Assembly: GCA_902619265.1 (NCBI GenBank)
Contig: CACNDL010000001.1
Span: forward strand, 124,001-188,000
Length of the DNA: 64,000 bases
Direction of reading: 5' to 3'
Source: an uncultured SAR86 cluster bacterium
Lineage (GTDB): Bacteria > Pseudomonadota > Gammaproteobacteria > Magnimaribacterales > TMED112
Part shown: in pieces, positions 1 to 8,673 of the stretch
Position numbering within the stretch: the stretch's first letter is position 1
Layout: each line of letters starts with the position of its first letter
The notes under the pieces: model-generated
Database searches by the model: none
What the model saw: the letters and a program-made list of their open reading frames with translations, nothing else
What the model was told of the DNA's origin: nothing
Made by a program: the position numbers and the translations under genes

Positions 1-241
1 GATAAAAAGTTACAGGAGCTGAGCCATTAACTGTACTTAAGAACCGTATATTTACTTGGCGCTCATAAGTTTCATTATTTTTTTTAAAGAAATCTGAAGG
101 ACCGTATATTTTTCCATTTAAGCCAGTTACTTCGCAAAATACATTGTAAAGAGGCACCAGCATGAACGAGAAAAAAAACATAAAAGTCACAGCGCCAAGC
201 AAGGACACAAAAACTTTATTCTTTAATGGTCCGTTACTCAT
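1..241 (-). CDS. ctaG: Cytochrome c oxidase assembly protein Cox11/CtaG (partial, 5' end only)
   Basis: Not in the ORF track because it runs off the left edge. The minus-strand frame from an ATG at 241 reads MSNGPLKNKVFVSLLGAV, then a single membrane segment and MLVPLYNVFCEVTGLNGK, the characteristic start of Cox11, which delivers copper to the CuB site of cytochrome c oxidase subunit I. About 80 codons are present; the copper-binding Cys motif would lie outside the window. The ATG overlaps the ctaD stop as ATGA, so the two are translationally coupled. The position just downstream of ctaD is usual for this family. Confidence 0.9.
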   Translation of the reverse strand, partial: MSNGPLKNKVFVSLLGAVTFMFFFSFMLVPLYNVFCEVTGLNGKIYGPSDFFKKNNETYERQVNIRFLSTVNGSAPVTFY

Positions 242-1821
242 TTAACTTTAGGAGGAACATCAAATGTGTGGTATGGTGCTGGCGAGTCAACTGTCCATTC
301 AAGTCCATCCGCCCCATCCCAAACTTGTGGAGTAGCCTTTTTGCCTGCAAATACAGTTTTAACAACAATGTATAAAAATAATAGTTGTGACAAACCAAAC
401 AAAAATGCTCCTACTGAAGAAACAGCGTTCCACTCAGCAAACTGTAATGCATAATCTGCATATCTTCTAGGCATCCCTGCAAGACCAACGAAGTGTTGTG
501 GGAAAAACGTGATATTTACACCAGCGAATGAAAGCCAGAAATGCAATCTGCCCATTTTTTCGTCGTACATATTTCCGGTCCATTTTGGCAACCAGTAATA
601 AACTGCTGCCATTATTGAGAATACTGCTCCAGGTACTAATACATAGTGGAAATGAGCTACCACAAAGTAAGTGTCATGATATTGGAAATCTGCTGGTGTT
701 ATTGCGAGCATCAAACCTGAAAAACCCCCAATAGTGAATAAAACTACAAAAGCAATTGAAAACAACATTGGTGTTTCATAAGTGATTGATCCTTTAAATA
801 TAGTTGCGCACCAGTTGAAAACTTTAACCCCAGTTGGAATTGCTATAAGCATTGTTGCCCACATAAAAAACAGTTCAGCAACAAGCGGCATACCTACTGT
901 AAACATATGATGTGCCCAAACTACAAATGATAGAACCGCAATAGATACCATTGCATAAACCATTGAAGAGTGTCCAAATAGCGGTTTTCTTGAAAATGTT
1001 GAAATTATGTGTGAGGTGATACCAAATGCTGGCAAGATCATAATGTACACTTCGGGATGTCCAAAAAACCAGAAGACGTGTTGGAAAAGTACTGGATCAC
1101 CACCACCTGCAGCATCGAAAAAAGATGTTCCAAAGTAAGCATCCATCAATAGCATTGTTACAGCGCCTGCTAAAACAGGCATAACCGCTATTAAAAGATA
1201 TGCAGTTATTAGCCAAGACCATACAAAAAGAGGCATCTTCATTAGAGTCATACCTGGTGCTCTCATGTTCATAATGGTTACTATGACGTTGATTGAGCCC
1301 ATTATTGATGAAGCTCCCATAATATGAATAGCAAAAACAAAGTAGGCTACATTAGGATAATTGGTAGATAAAGGAGCATAAAATGTCCAACCAAAACCTG
1401 GCATCCCACCTTCCATAAAAGCTGTTGAAAGAAGAATGGCAAAAGCTGTTGGCAATAACCAAAAACTGAGGTTATTCATCCTCGGCATGGCCATATCAGG
1501 TGCACCGATCTGTAATGGTATTAGCCAATTAGCCAAACCTACAAACGCTGGCATCACACCACCGAAAATCATTATAAGGCCGTGCATAGTGACAAGCTGG
1601 TTGTATCTAATTGGGTCCATAAGCTGAAGACCAGGCTCAAATAATTCGGCCCTTATTCCCATTGCAAATGCTCCGCCAAGAAGAAAAGCTGCAAAACTAA
1701 ACCACAAATATAAAGTCCCAATATCTTTATGATTTGTTGTTGTAAGCCATCTCATAATGCCTTTTTTTGGTCCATGATGATGGTCATCATGATGATTGTG
1801 ATTTTCAACTACTGCACTCAT
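238..1821 (-). CDS. ctaD: Cytochrome c oxidase subunit I
   Basis: Catalytic heme-copper subunit of the aa3-type terminal oxidase in the inner membrane; reduces O2 and pumps protons. 527 residues, a normal length, with about twelve membrane helices. Visible hallmarks are TTNHKDIGTLYLWF near the N-terminus, FWFFGHPEVYI (heme-copper site), and HDTYFVVAHFHYV (heme a/a3 His ligands). The first 20 residues are unusually His/Asp-rich (HNHHDDHHHG), as in other proteobacterial CtaD proteins. It lies 9 bases after ctaC and its stop overlaps the cox11 start, so the three form one operon read leftwards. Confidence 0.97.
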   Translation of the reverse strand: MSAVVENHNHHDDHHHGPKKGIMRWLTTTNHKDIGTLYLWFSFAAFLLGGAFAMGIRAELFEPGLQLMDPIRYNQLVTMHGLIMIFGGVMPAFVGLANWLIPLQIGAPDMAMPRMNNLSFWLLPTAFAILLSTAFMEGGMPGFGWTFYAPLSTNYPNVAYFVFAIHIMGASSIMGSINVIVTIMNMRAPGMTLMKMPLFVWSWLITAYLLIAVMPVLAGAVTMLLMDAYFGTSFFDAAGGGDPVLFQHVFWFFGHPEVYIMILPAFGITSHIISTFSRKPLFGHSSMVYAMVSIAVLSFVVWAHHMFTVGMPLVAELFFMWATMLIAIPTGVKVFNWCATIFKGSITYETPMLFSIAFVVLFTIGGFSGLMLAITPADFQYHDTYFVVAHFHYVLVPGAVFSIMAAVYYWLPKWTGNMYDEKMGRLHFWLSFAGVNITFFPQHFVGLAGMPRRYADYALQFAEWNAVSSVGAFLFGLSQLLFLYIVVKTVFAGKKATPQVWDGADGLEWTVDSPAPYHTFDVPPKVK

Positions 1822-1830
1822 TTCCTACTC

Positions 1831-2991
1831 CTATAAATTTGTTTCCTTATACTCAACAATATCTTTTGGTATAACAATCTCTCCATCTCCTGATCTCTCA
1901 TTACCCCAAGCAAGCCTAGTAAAAGTAATAACAGATGCCATTTCTACCTCATTTAACTGTTCAGCAAATGATTGCATCTGACTACCTCTTATACCTTCCA
2001 TTAAAATTTCAATTTGTTTTGCTTTGTCATTCATAACAACATCGCTTCCTGCGAGTGCTGGATAGAATCCAGCAATTCCTGCTCCATTAGTTTGGTGACA
2101 TGCAGCACACCTAGTCTCATATATTTCTTCACCCGTTGCCAATAGCTCTTCCGATGTCCACTCTTTTTCTGTTAGATATGCAATTTGCTCAGCAAGATCT
2201 CTTTTCTGCTGTAGCCATTCTTGATATTCTTCTTGGGTTACTGCTTTAACAACTATTGGCATGTATGCATGACGTTCCCCACATAATTCTGTGCAATTAC
2301 CTCTGTAGATTCCTGGCACATTTACTTTTGTCTTAGCGACATTTATAAAGCCTGGTATGGCATCTTGTTTAACAGCAAAGTCACTCATGTACCAAGAATG
2401 TATTACATCATTGCTTGTAATTAAAAAACGAACGGGCGTGTCTACTGGTATAACTACTGGCTCATCCACCTCTAATAAATAATTCTCTGTCTTTTCAACC
2501 CTATTAAATTCATATTGATCTGGTGGAGTGGTTAAGTTTGAAAAAAAGCTTAATGGTTTGTTTCCAACTTGCTCATCAAGATATTTGTATTGCCATTTCC
2601 ATTGCCACCCAACAACCTGTATGTCAATACCGCCTTCCTCAGCCTCATGATCGTATATTTTTTTTAAAGTAATTGAGGCTGGCACAGCCATTGCAATTAA
2701 AATAAGGGTAGGAATAATGGTCCAAAGTATTTCAACCGTATGGTTTTCAGTAAAAGTTGCAGGCTTCTTATTGTTTGATCTCCTATATTTCCACATGGAC
2801 CAAAACAGAACACCAAAAACAATAACCCCAATAGCAACAACGACAAAAAATATTGCCATATGTAGTCCAAAAACTTCTTTACTTATATCAGTTACACCGA
2901 CAGGCATATTTACGTCCAACCAGTCGGCAGACATAAAAAGTGATATAGGATAGAGAATAAGTGCCCAGAGCTTGTTCTTCATGTACGCCAT
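1831..2991 (-). CDS. ctaC: Cytochrome c oxidase subunit II with C-terminal cytochrome c domain
   Basis: Accepts electrons through the binuclear CuA centre and passes them to subunit I. Two membrane helices (about residues 41-65 and 87-108) precede a periplasmic cupredoxin domain with the complete CuA ligand set: H198 and CTELCGERHAYM (C233, C237, H241, M244). A fused c-type cytochrome follows, with heme motif CAACH at 295-299 and a candidate distal Met in GSQMQSF. At 386 residues it is about 100 longer than plain subunit II, which the heme domain explains. The start could be this ATG or the one three codons later; neither has a clear ribosome site. Confidence 0.95.
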   Translation of the reverse strand: MAYMKNKLWALILYPISLFMSADWLDVNMPVGVTDISKEVFGLHMAIFFVVVAIGVIVFGVLFWSMWKYRRSNNKKPATFTENHTVEILWTIIPTLILIAMAVPASITLKKIYDHEAEEGGIDIQVVGWQWKWQYKYLDEQVGNKPLSFFSNLTTPPDQYEFNRVEKTENYLLEVDEPVVIPVDTPVRFLITSNDVIHSWYMSDFAVKQDAIPGFINVAKTKVNVPGIYRGNCTELCGERHAYMPIVVKAVTQEEYQEWLQQKRDLAEQIAYLTEKEWTSEELLATGEEIYETRCAACHQTNGAGIAGFYPALAGSDVVMNDKAKQIEILMEGIRGSQMQSFAEQLNEVEMASVITFTRLAWGNERSGDGEIVIPKDIVEYKETNL

Positions 2992-3047
2992 ATACTACTA
3001 TAAATACCGTTAATGTCGAGTAATAAGCGACACTAATGTATGCTTTT

Positions 3048-3233
3048 TTAGTCGTCTATAATTTTAATAGATTCTATGATGTTAGTGTCTTTTTTACCAA
3101 ATTCTTCCTCTTTCACTTTCAAGTAATTGCAAGAAACACATCTTATTTCTGAATCATCGTTTTTAAGCATTATTGAATCAACGTCTCCGCAAGCAGGACA
3201 TACAGCACCTGCAATGAATTTAAACCCTTTCAT
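3048..3233 (-). CDS. YheV-like small putative metal-binding protein
   Basis: A 61-residue protein with two Cys pairs, CPAC (about 12-15) and CVSC (about 32-35), spaced like a small zinc ribbon. The N-terminus KGFKFIAGAVCPACGDVDS closely resembles the E. coli YheV family (RFIAGAKCPACQAQDS), whose function is unknown. It overlaps the aroE stop by 14 bases and is the last gene of the purE-tsaC-hemF-aroE run. Zinc binding is inferred from the cysteines only. The ORF track has no competing frame here. Confidence 0.75.
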   Translation of the reverse strand: MKGFKFIAGAVCPACGDVDSIMLKNDDSEIRCVSCNYLKVKEEEFGKKDTNIIESIKIIDD

Positions 3234-3978
3234 CTAATAGATTTTTTACCTCTTCAACGCTTGGTTTTTTATCAAACCATAGACGGAAACACTCTGCAGC
3301 CTGCTCTACAAGCATCCCAACTCCATTGTAAAAATTGGCTTTTTTGGAGAGGGAAAGATCTTTTAGTTTTAAATTTGTATCATTCGTATAGTTTATATCG
3401 TAAATGAATCCACCTTCATTTAATGAAAAGTGTTCAAAATTTTTTAAAGTGTTCAAATCTAGTGAGGAGGCGCAAGATATGATTAAATCTAATTGCTCTC
3501 CATCGTATTTATCCAAATTATTTTTTTTGCCAATTAATTCTGAAGATTTTTTTTCAGTTCTATTGCTAATAAATATTTTCTTATTGGAGTTTATTGTTTC
3601 TAATATTGAAGTTGCTGCGCCCCCTAGCCCATACACAAGGATATTCATGTTTTGATAATCAATTTTTTTCGATTCCAAATCATTCAACAAACCAGCACCA
3701 TCAGTAGAGCATGCTTTTGTTCCTTTTCCGTAGATACAATTAATAGATTCGACATCAGGGTTAAATTCTTTTGCAACAATGTGCTTGAATGGTTTTGTAA
3801 TGTTTAATCCAAAGCCCTCATTATCAAAAAACTCATGTACGAAGTTCACTGGATCTTTATCAATATCATAAATTAAATATTCAATTGGATAATTATGTTG
3901 TTTTGCAAACTCTTGATGAATTTTTGGAGAAAGAGAATAGCCAATATCTTTGCCTAAAACCCCTAGTTTATACGCCAT
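3220..3978 (-). CDS. aroE: Shikimate dehydrogenase
   Basis: Reduces 3-dehydroshikimate to shikimate with NADPH in the chorismate pathway. 252 residues, slightly short for the family (about 270). The substrate site is recognisable: GKDIGYSLSPKIHQ at the N-terminus and GLNITKPFKH with the catalytic Lys. The nucleotide-binding loop is VYGLGGAATSI, and the C-terminal helix GVGMLVEQAAECFRLW is typical of AroE. It overlaps hemF by 11 bases upstream and the YheV-like gene by 14 downstream, so it is translated from the same operon. Cofactor preference cannot be settled by eye. Confidence 0.93.
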   Translation of the reverse strand: MAYKLGVLGKDIGYSLSPKIHQEFAKQHNYPIEYLIYDIDKDPVNFVHEFFDNEGFGLNITKPFKHIVAKEFNPDVESINCIYGKGTKACSTDGAGLLNDLESKKIDYQNMNILVYGLGGAATSILETINSNKKIFISNRTEKKSSELIGKKNNLDKYDGEQLDLIISCASSLDLNTLKNFEHFSLNEGGFIYDINYTNDTNLKLKDLSLSKKANFYNGVGMLVEQAAECFRLWFDKKPSVEEVKNLLDERV

Positions 3979-4888
3979 CGATCCAGTTCCTTGGTATTTT
4001 TAAAACATTGTATAGCTTTTGTTGTGCTTCTGTGAGTTTCTCATCAAACTTATAGTGCCATTCAACCTCATTGGGCAAAGACATTAAAATTGACTCAATC
4101 CTTCCTCCCGACTGAAGCCCAAATAAAGTTCCCCTGTCATATGTAAGGTTAAATTCCACATACCTGCCCCTTCTAAACCTCTGGAATTTTTTTTCATCAT
4201 TCGTGTAGTGTTTGTTTTTATGTTTATCTACGATTTCTATATAGTTTTGAGTAAAACTTTCACTGACTTTCCTTGAAAAAAGTAGGCCCTCATTGAATTG
4301 ATCAAATTTTGTTTTCTCATAAAAAATTCCGCCAATACCTCGATGTTCTTTTCTGTGTGGGATGTAAAAATATTCGTCGCAATTCTTTTTAGACTCTTTA
4401 TAAAAATTAGTTCCAACCATTTCACACGCAGCTTGAGCGCCCTCATGCCATTTTTTGCAATCTTCTTCGTCTAAAATGTATGGTGTAAGGTCAAACCCTC
4501 CCCCAAACCATTCTTCGAAAACTTTATTTTTTTTATATGTGCAGAAATATCGAACATTAAGATGTGCTGTAGGAATGTGGGGGTTTTTAGGATGAAAAAC
4601 AACAGACACCCCTGTAGCGAAAAAAGGCAAACCATTAGAATTGCTTTTACTTCCTACTGATGACTCAGGTAACGACTTTCCAGAAATGCTTGAAAAATTT
4701 ATTCCTGCTTTATCAAAAAAATTGCCATCATCTATCACAACAGAATTTCCATAACCAAGGTCATTTTTTTCCCAATTATCATCCTGAATGTTAGACAGAT
4801 CCTCATATACCTTCAAACTATCTGAAATATCTTTGTGAATATTTTTAAACGCACTAGAAATAGTATTTTGTCTATCTAATATACTCAT
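3968..4888 (-). CDS. hemF: Oxygen-dependent coproporphyrinogen III oxidase
   Basis: Oxidatively decarboxylates coproporphyrinogen III to protoporphyrinogen IX in aerobic heme synthesis. 306 residues, the family length. Conserved stretches include ATGVSVVFHPKNPHIPTAHLNVRYF, EEWFGGGFDLTPYI, YFYIPHRKEHRGIGGIFYE and RGRYVEFNLTYDRGT. Heme supply fits with the neighbouring cytochrome oxidase operon, although the two groups are separated by 56 bases. The start overlaps the end of tsaC by 17 bases. The tsaC-hemF-aroE order also occurs in other gammaproteobacteria such as pseudomonads. Confidence 0.96.
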   Translation of the reverse strand: MSILDRQNTISSAFKNIHKDISDSLKVYEDLSNIQDDNWEKNDLGYGNSVVIDDGNFFDKAGINFSSISGKSLPESSVGSKSNSNGLPFFATGVSVVFHPKNPHIPTAHLNVRYFCTYKKNKVFEEWFGGGFDLTPYILDEEDCKKWHEGAQAACEMVGTNFYKESKKNCDEYFYIPHRKEHRGIGGIFYEKTKFDQFNEGLLFSRKVSESFTQNYIEIVDKHKNKHYTNDEKKFQRFRRGRYVEFNLTYDRGTLFGLQSGGRIESILMSLPNEVEWHYKFDEKLTEAQQKLYNVLKIPRNWIDGV

Positions 4889-5390
4889 TGTTTTCTAAAT
4901 CTAATATTTTTGATGGTTTTTTTTCACCACCCAGTTGGCCATCAAATGCACCATAAATAGTTCCGTTAAAAACGGCACTTATTTCCTCTATATTTTTGCA
5001 TGTTCTTTGCCCTGATAGGTTTGCAGATGTAGATATTATGGGTTTACCTATCAGATTCAAGAAATATAAGAGATTTTTGTCACCAGGTATTCTGGCGGCA
5101 ATTTTCTCATGTTTCGTTGGAATAATCATAGTAGTGAATGTGTGCTCAATGTTTTTGATTAGTGAATGGTATTTATCTTCAATATCAAAATATTTTGTTA
5201 GTTGTTGAAATGAGTAAAAAAGAAGGATGTAATTTTTAGTTTCATCTCTTTGTTTTGCTAAATTTATGGCTTTGATATTTTCAGGTGTATTTAAACCTCC
5301 AATGCCCCAAACTCCCTCTGTTGGATAAGCAATAACTTTTTCATTGAGAATCCATTGGGCAGCTAAATTGGCTTCTGTAGTTATATTCAA
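4872..5390 (-). CDS. tsaC: Threonylcarbamoyl-AMP synthase (TsaC/YrdC)
   Basis: Makes threonylcarbamoyl-adenylate from threonine, bicarbonate and ATP, the first step of t6A modification of ANN-decoding tRNAs. The 172-residue single-domain protein matches the short TsaC type rather than the longer Sua5 type. Visible motifs are VIAYPTEGVWGIGG, the basic AKQRDETKNYIL segment and PIISTSANLSGQ. It starts inside the purE stop (4-base overlap) and ends inside hemF. The YrdC fold is clear. Confidence 0.92.
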   Translation of the reverse strand: MNITTEANLAAQWILNEKVIAYPTEGVWGIGGLNTPENIKAINLAKQRDETKNYILLFYSFQQLTKYFDIEDKYHSLIKNIEHTFTTMIIPTKHEKIAARIPGDKNLLYFLNLIGKPIISTSANLSGQRTCKNIEEISAVFNGTIYGAFDGQLGGEKKPSKILDLENNEYIR

Positions 5391-5881
5391 TCTCTATCAA
5401 GATTTTTATCTTTCTGGATGGTTTTTTCTCTAAGTTCTTTTTTAAACTCAACCATCTTTTCCGCCATTGAAGCATCGCTTGTGGCCAGCATTTGCGCTGC
5501 GAATATCCCAGCATTTGTTGCTCCTGCGGTGCCAGCTGCAAAAGTTGCTACAGGAACGCCTGCTGGCATTTGAAGTGTTGATAAAATTGCATCTAGTCCA
5601 TTTAAACTGTGTGTTGTTGGGACACCTAATACTGGGCTTGATGAATGAGCCGCTACCGCACCAGCTAGATGTGCAGCCATGCCTGCAATAGCTATATATG
5701 CCTTGCAACCCCTTTCTTTTGAGCTTTTCAAATACTCTACTAAGACGTCAGGCGATCTGTGAGCTGATATAACTTTGAGTTCGCAATCAATATCGAAACT
5801 TCGTAATGATTTTATAGCTGCTTTTCCCAGATCTACATCTGAATCTGAACCGAGAATTACAGAAACTTGTATATTGTCCAT
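5387..5881 (-). CDS. purE: N5-carboxyaminoimidazole ribonucleotide mutase
   Basis: Moves the carboxyl group of N5-CAIR to give CAIR in purine synthesis. 164 residues, typical class I PurE. Active-site signatures are all present: LGSDSDVDLGKAA, ISAHRSPD and AGMAAHLAGAVAAHSSSPVLGVP. Class I PurE normally needs PurK to make N5-CAIR; purK is not adjacent here, so it must be elsewhere if present. First gene of the leftward operon, and divergent from def across only 26 bases. Confidence 0.96.
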   Translation of the reverse strand: MDNIQVSVILGSDSDVDLGKAAIKSLRSFDIDCELKVISAHRSPDVLVEYLKSSKERGCKAYIAIAGMAAHLAGAVAAHSSSPVLGVPTTHSLNGLDAILSTLQMPAGVPVATFAAGTAGATNAGIFAAQMLATSDASMAEKMVEFKKELREKTIQKDKNLDRD

Positions 5882-5907
5882 ATATATAAAACTATAATAA
5901 TTAATCT

Positions 5908-6420
5908 ATGAATAGGCTAAATATATTAACATTTCCTGACCCAAGGTTAAGAAAAAAAGCAATCCCAATAACTGCTTTTGACAAAGACCTTGAAAAAAAA
6001 GCTGATGATATGCTTTTTACCATGTATGAGGACAAAGGGATTGGGCTTGCTGCAACCCAAGTTGATATTCATGAGCGCTTAATTGTAATTGATCTATCGG
6101 AAGACAGATCAGAACCCTTGATAATCATCAATCCGAGCTATACTGTGCTTGATGATACCCTTGAGGTTTCAAAAGAGGGCTGTCTTTCAATCCCCACATT
6201 TCAACAAGAAGTGCCAAGAGCAAAAGAGATAGAGTTAACTTATCAGGACTTAAATGGTCGTGAACAAAAACTAATTGCCGACGGTTTGTTGGGTTATTGT
6301 ATTCAACATGAGATCGATCATCTAAATGGAAAATTATTAGTAGATTATGCTTCATCACTAAAGAGAAGTCGTATAAAAGAAAAACTAATGAAATCTAAGG
6401 ATGTCAAAAACAAAAATTAA
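5908..6420 (+). CDS. def: Peptide deformylase
   Basis: Removes the formyl group from nascent proteins. 170 residues with the three diagnostic motifs: GIGLAATQ, EGCLSIP (metal-ligand Cys) and QHEIDH (catalytic Glu and two metal-ligand His). The gap to the divergent purE is only 26 bases and contains TATAAT at 5893-5898. If that is the -10 element, the mRNA would be almost leaderless, but in such AT-rich sequence this is weak evidence. The end overlaps fmt by 20 bases. Confidence 0.96.
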   Translation: MNRLNILTFPDPRLRKKAIPITAFDKDLEKKADDMLFTMYEDKGIGLAATQVDIHERLIVIDLSEDRSEPLIIINPSYTVLDDTLEVSKEGCLSIPTFQQEVPRAKEIELTYQDLNGREQKLIADGLLGYCIQHEIDHLNGKLLVDYASSLKRSRIKEKLMKSKDVKNKN

Positions 6421-7336
6421 AGTTGGGTTTGCAGGCACACCCAAAATAGCCTTTGATATATTCAATGAAATTCTATTATCAGATGAAATTTCAACTGAAT
6501 TTGTACTCACTCAGCCTGATAAATTATCAGGTAGGGGTTTAACTGCGTCAAAATCGCTGTTTATAAACTCAGCAAAATTACCAGTGCTCCAGCCCGATGA
6601 TTTAAACAGCAAAGATTTAGTAGATAAAATTAAAGATTTTGGTGTTGATATATTAGTCGTTGTTGCATATGGAAAATTACTACCAACCTGGCTACTTAAC
6701 ACACCGAAATTTGGTTGTCTGAATGTTCATTTTTCCAAACTTCCAAAATATAGGGGAGCTGCACCCATACAAAGAGCAATAGAAAATGGTGAGAAGGAAA
6801 CAGGCATAAGTTTTATGAAGCTGACTGAGGGTTTAGATGAGGGCCCAATCTATAAGAACATAGTAGTAAATATTGAAAATAAAGATTATTACGAAGCTGA
6901 GTCGCTCTTATTAAAAGAGTCCTTGAATAATATTTGTGATGTTATTAAAGATATAAGAAGTGGTTTAAAGCCGGAAAGTCAAGATCATTCAAGCGCGACT
7001 GTAGCAGAGAAAATTCATAAGAGTGAAGGTTTAATTGATTGGGCAACTAATAGTGATGAAATTAAAAATAAGTTTCTAGCATTTAAGAAGTGGCCAAAAG
7101 TATTTTTTAAATTTGGAGGAGTTAACGTAGAGGCTGTGGACTTGCAGTTACATTCAAATGATATAGGAAACCCTGGTGAAGTTTATGAGTTTGATCAAGA
7201 GGCATTAAAAATTTATTGTAAGAATGGTGTGGTAGCCATCACATCTGTAAAATTTCCTGGGAAAAAAGTTATAGGATCAAAAGATTTCTTTAACTCAAAA
7301 AGAGATATAATTTCAAGAGGAGATTTATTGATTTGA
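6401..7336 (+). CDS. fmt: Methionyl-tRNA formyltransferase
   Basis: Formylates Met-tRNAfMet using 10-formyl-THF, supplying the group that def later removes. 311 residues. The N-terminal formyltransferase domain shows VGFAGTPKIAFD, the catalytic NVHFSKLPKYRGAAPIQRAI segment and GLDEGPIY; a C-terminal OB-like domain follows. In E. coli rsmB separates fmt from trkA, but here trkA follows directly: its TTG start shares bases with the fmt TGA stop. Confidence 0.96.
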   Translation: MSKTKIKVGFAGTPKIAFDIFNEILLSDEISTEFVLTQPDKLSGRGLTASKSLFINSAKLPVLQPDDLNSKDLVDKIKDFGVDILVVVAYGKLLPTWLLNTPKFGCLNVHFSKLPKYRGAAPIQRAIENGEKETGISFMKLTEGLDEGPIYKNIVVNIENKDYYEAESLLLKESLNNICDVIKDIRSGLKPESQDHSSATVAEKIHKSEGLIDWATNSDEIKNKFLAFKKWPKVFFKFGGVNVEAVDLQLHSNDIGNPGEVYEFDQEALKIYCKNGVVAITSVKFPGKKVIGSKDFFNSKRDIISRGDLLI

Positions 7337-8673
7337 AAATAATCATATTGGGGGGCGGCTCAATTGGAGGCAGTGTTGCTAAAGAGCTTTCCTCAGAAGA
7401 GAATGATGTCGTTGTAATTGATAACAATGATGAAAACCTTGAGCCGATAAAAAGTGTTGAAGGCATTCAAACTCTTCATGGAAATGGATCATCACCGAAG
7501 TTGCTTGAGAAAGCAGGGCTCGATGAAAGCAGCCTATTGTTGTGTCTGACAGACTCAGAAGAAACAAATCTTTTAGCGTCCTTAATTGGGAAAGAAAAAT
7601 TTAATGCTGGACGAATAGTATGTAGACTTAAAGGTTCTGAATATAAAAAAATTGCAGAAGAAATAATTCCTTTTGTTGATTTCTTTATCAATCCTGAGGA
7701 CCTTATAACAGAAGAGATTAAGAACCTTTTACACCACCCAGGTGCTCTTGAAATATTGGATTTTGCTGAAGGCAAAATTAAGCTGGTAAGTGTTTATGCA
7801 AAAGAGTCTGGTGTTTTGGTAGGAAGGCAAATTAAAGAGCTTAAAGATGATTTGCCTGAATACGAAACAAGAATACCCGCTCTTTATCGAGATGAAGAAC
7901 TTTTAATTCCAACAGGAGAAACAATTATCAATGAAGGAGATGAGGTATTTTTTATTGCGGATGAAAAACATATAGAAGATGTAACAAAAGAATTACAAAA
8001 ACTTGAAAGCCAATATAAGAACGTCTACATCGCTGGAGCAGGGAATATAGGAAAATCTCTAGCCAAAAAAATTAATGATGAATTCAACACCAAATTAATT
8101 GAAAAAAACATAGAACAGTGTGAACAGGCTTCAGAAGAACTAGATGGTGTGTTGGTGTTGAATGCTGATGCAGCCGACAAAGACTTCTTGGCATCAGAGG
8201 GAATTGAAGATTGTGATGTGTTTGTTGCAGTTACTCAGGACGACGAATCAAACGTTCTTTGTTCATTAATGTCGAAAAAACTAGGTTCAAAAAAGACTAT
8301 CACAATTATTAATAAAGAAGCTTATTTTGATATAGTGGGTAAAAATGAGCTTGATATAATCATTTCTCCAGTACAGATAACTGTGTCTCATGTGCTCAAA
8401 TATATAAGAAAGGGGTCAGTTTCAAATGTGCATAAGGTCAAAAAAGGTATGGCTGAGGCGATTGAAATAATCGTAGATTCATCTTACCAAAACCTCAAAG
8501 GCAAATTAATCTCTGATTTAAGATTAGATGAAAATATCAATATTCCTGCACTCAAGAGGGGTGAAAGTGTTCTTATGGCCCATAGTGATACAGAAATACA
8601 TGATGAAGATCATTTAATTGTTTTTTATAAAGATAAGGAAGTAATAGACAATTTTTATAATACTTTCAGATGA
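7333..8673 (+). CDS. trkA: Trk potassium uptake protein TrkA
   Basis: Cytoplasmic NAD-binding regulatory subunit of the Trk K+ uptake system. 446 residues in two tandem RCK modules, with nucleotide loops IILGGGSIGGSVAKEL at the start and VYIAGAGNIGKSLAKKI near residue 230. Each is followed by a TrkA-C-type domain. The TTG start overlaps the fmt stop (TTGA), and the end overlaps trkH by 4 bases. The partner channel trkH follows at once, so the pair is a complete uptake system. Confidence 0.94.
   Translation: MKIIILGGGSIGGSVAKELSSEENDVVVIDNNDENLEPIKSVEGIQTLHGNGSSPKLLEKAGLDESSLLLCLTDSEETNLLASLIGKEKFNAGRIVCRLKGSEYKKIAEEIIPFVDFFINPEDLITEEIKNLLHHPGALEILDFAEGKIKLVSVYAKESGVLVGRQIKELKDDLPEYETRIPALYRDEELLIPTGETIINEGDEVFFIADEKHIEDVTKELQKLESQYKNVYIAGAGNIGKSLAKKINDEFNTKLIEKNIEQCEQASEELDGVLVLNADAADKDFLASEGIEDCDVFVAVTQDDESNVLCSLMSKKLGSKKTITIINKEAYFDIVGKNELDIIISPVQITVSHVLKYIRKGSVSNVHKVKKGMAEAIEIIVDSSYQNLKGKLISDLRLDENINIPALKRGESVLMAHSDTEIHDEDHLIVFYKDKEVIDNFYNTFR

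Noticed and set aside
5882-5907. Shared divergent promoter between purE and def as a separate feature
   Set aside because: TATAAT at 5893-5898 lacks a well-spaced -35 and AT-rich sequence gives such matches by chance; noted under def only.
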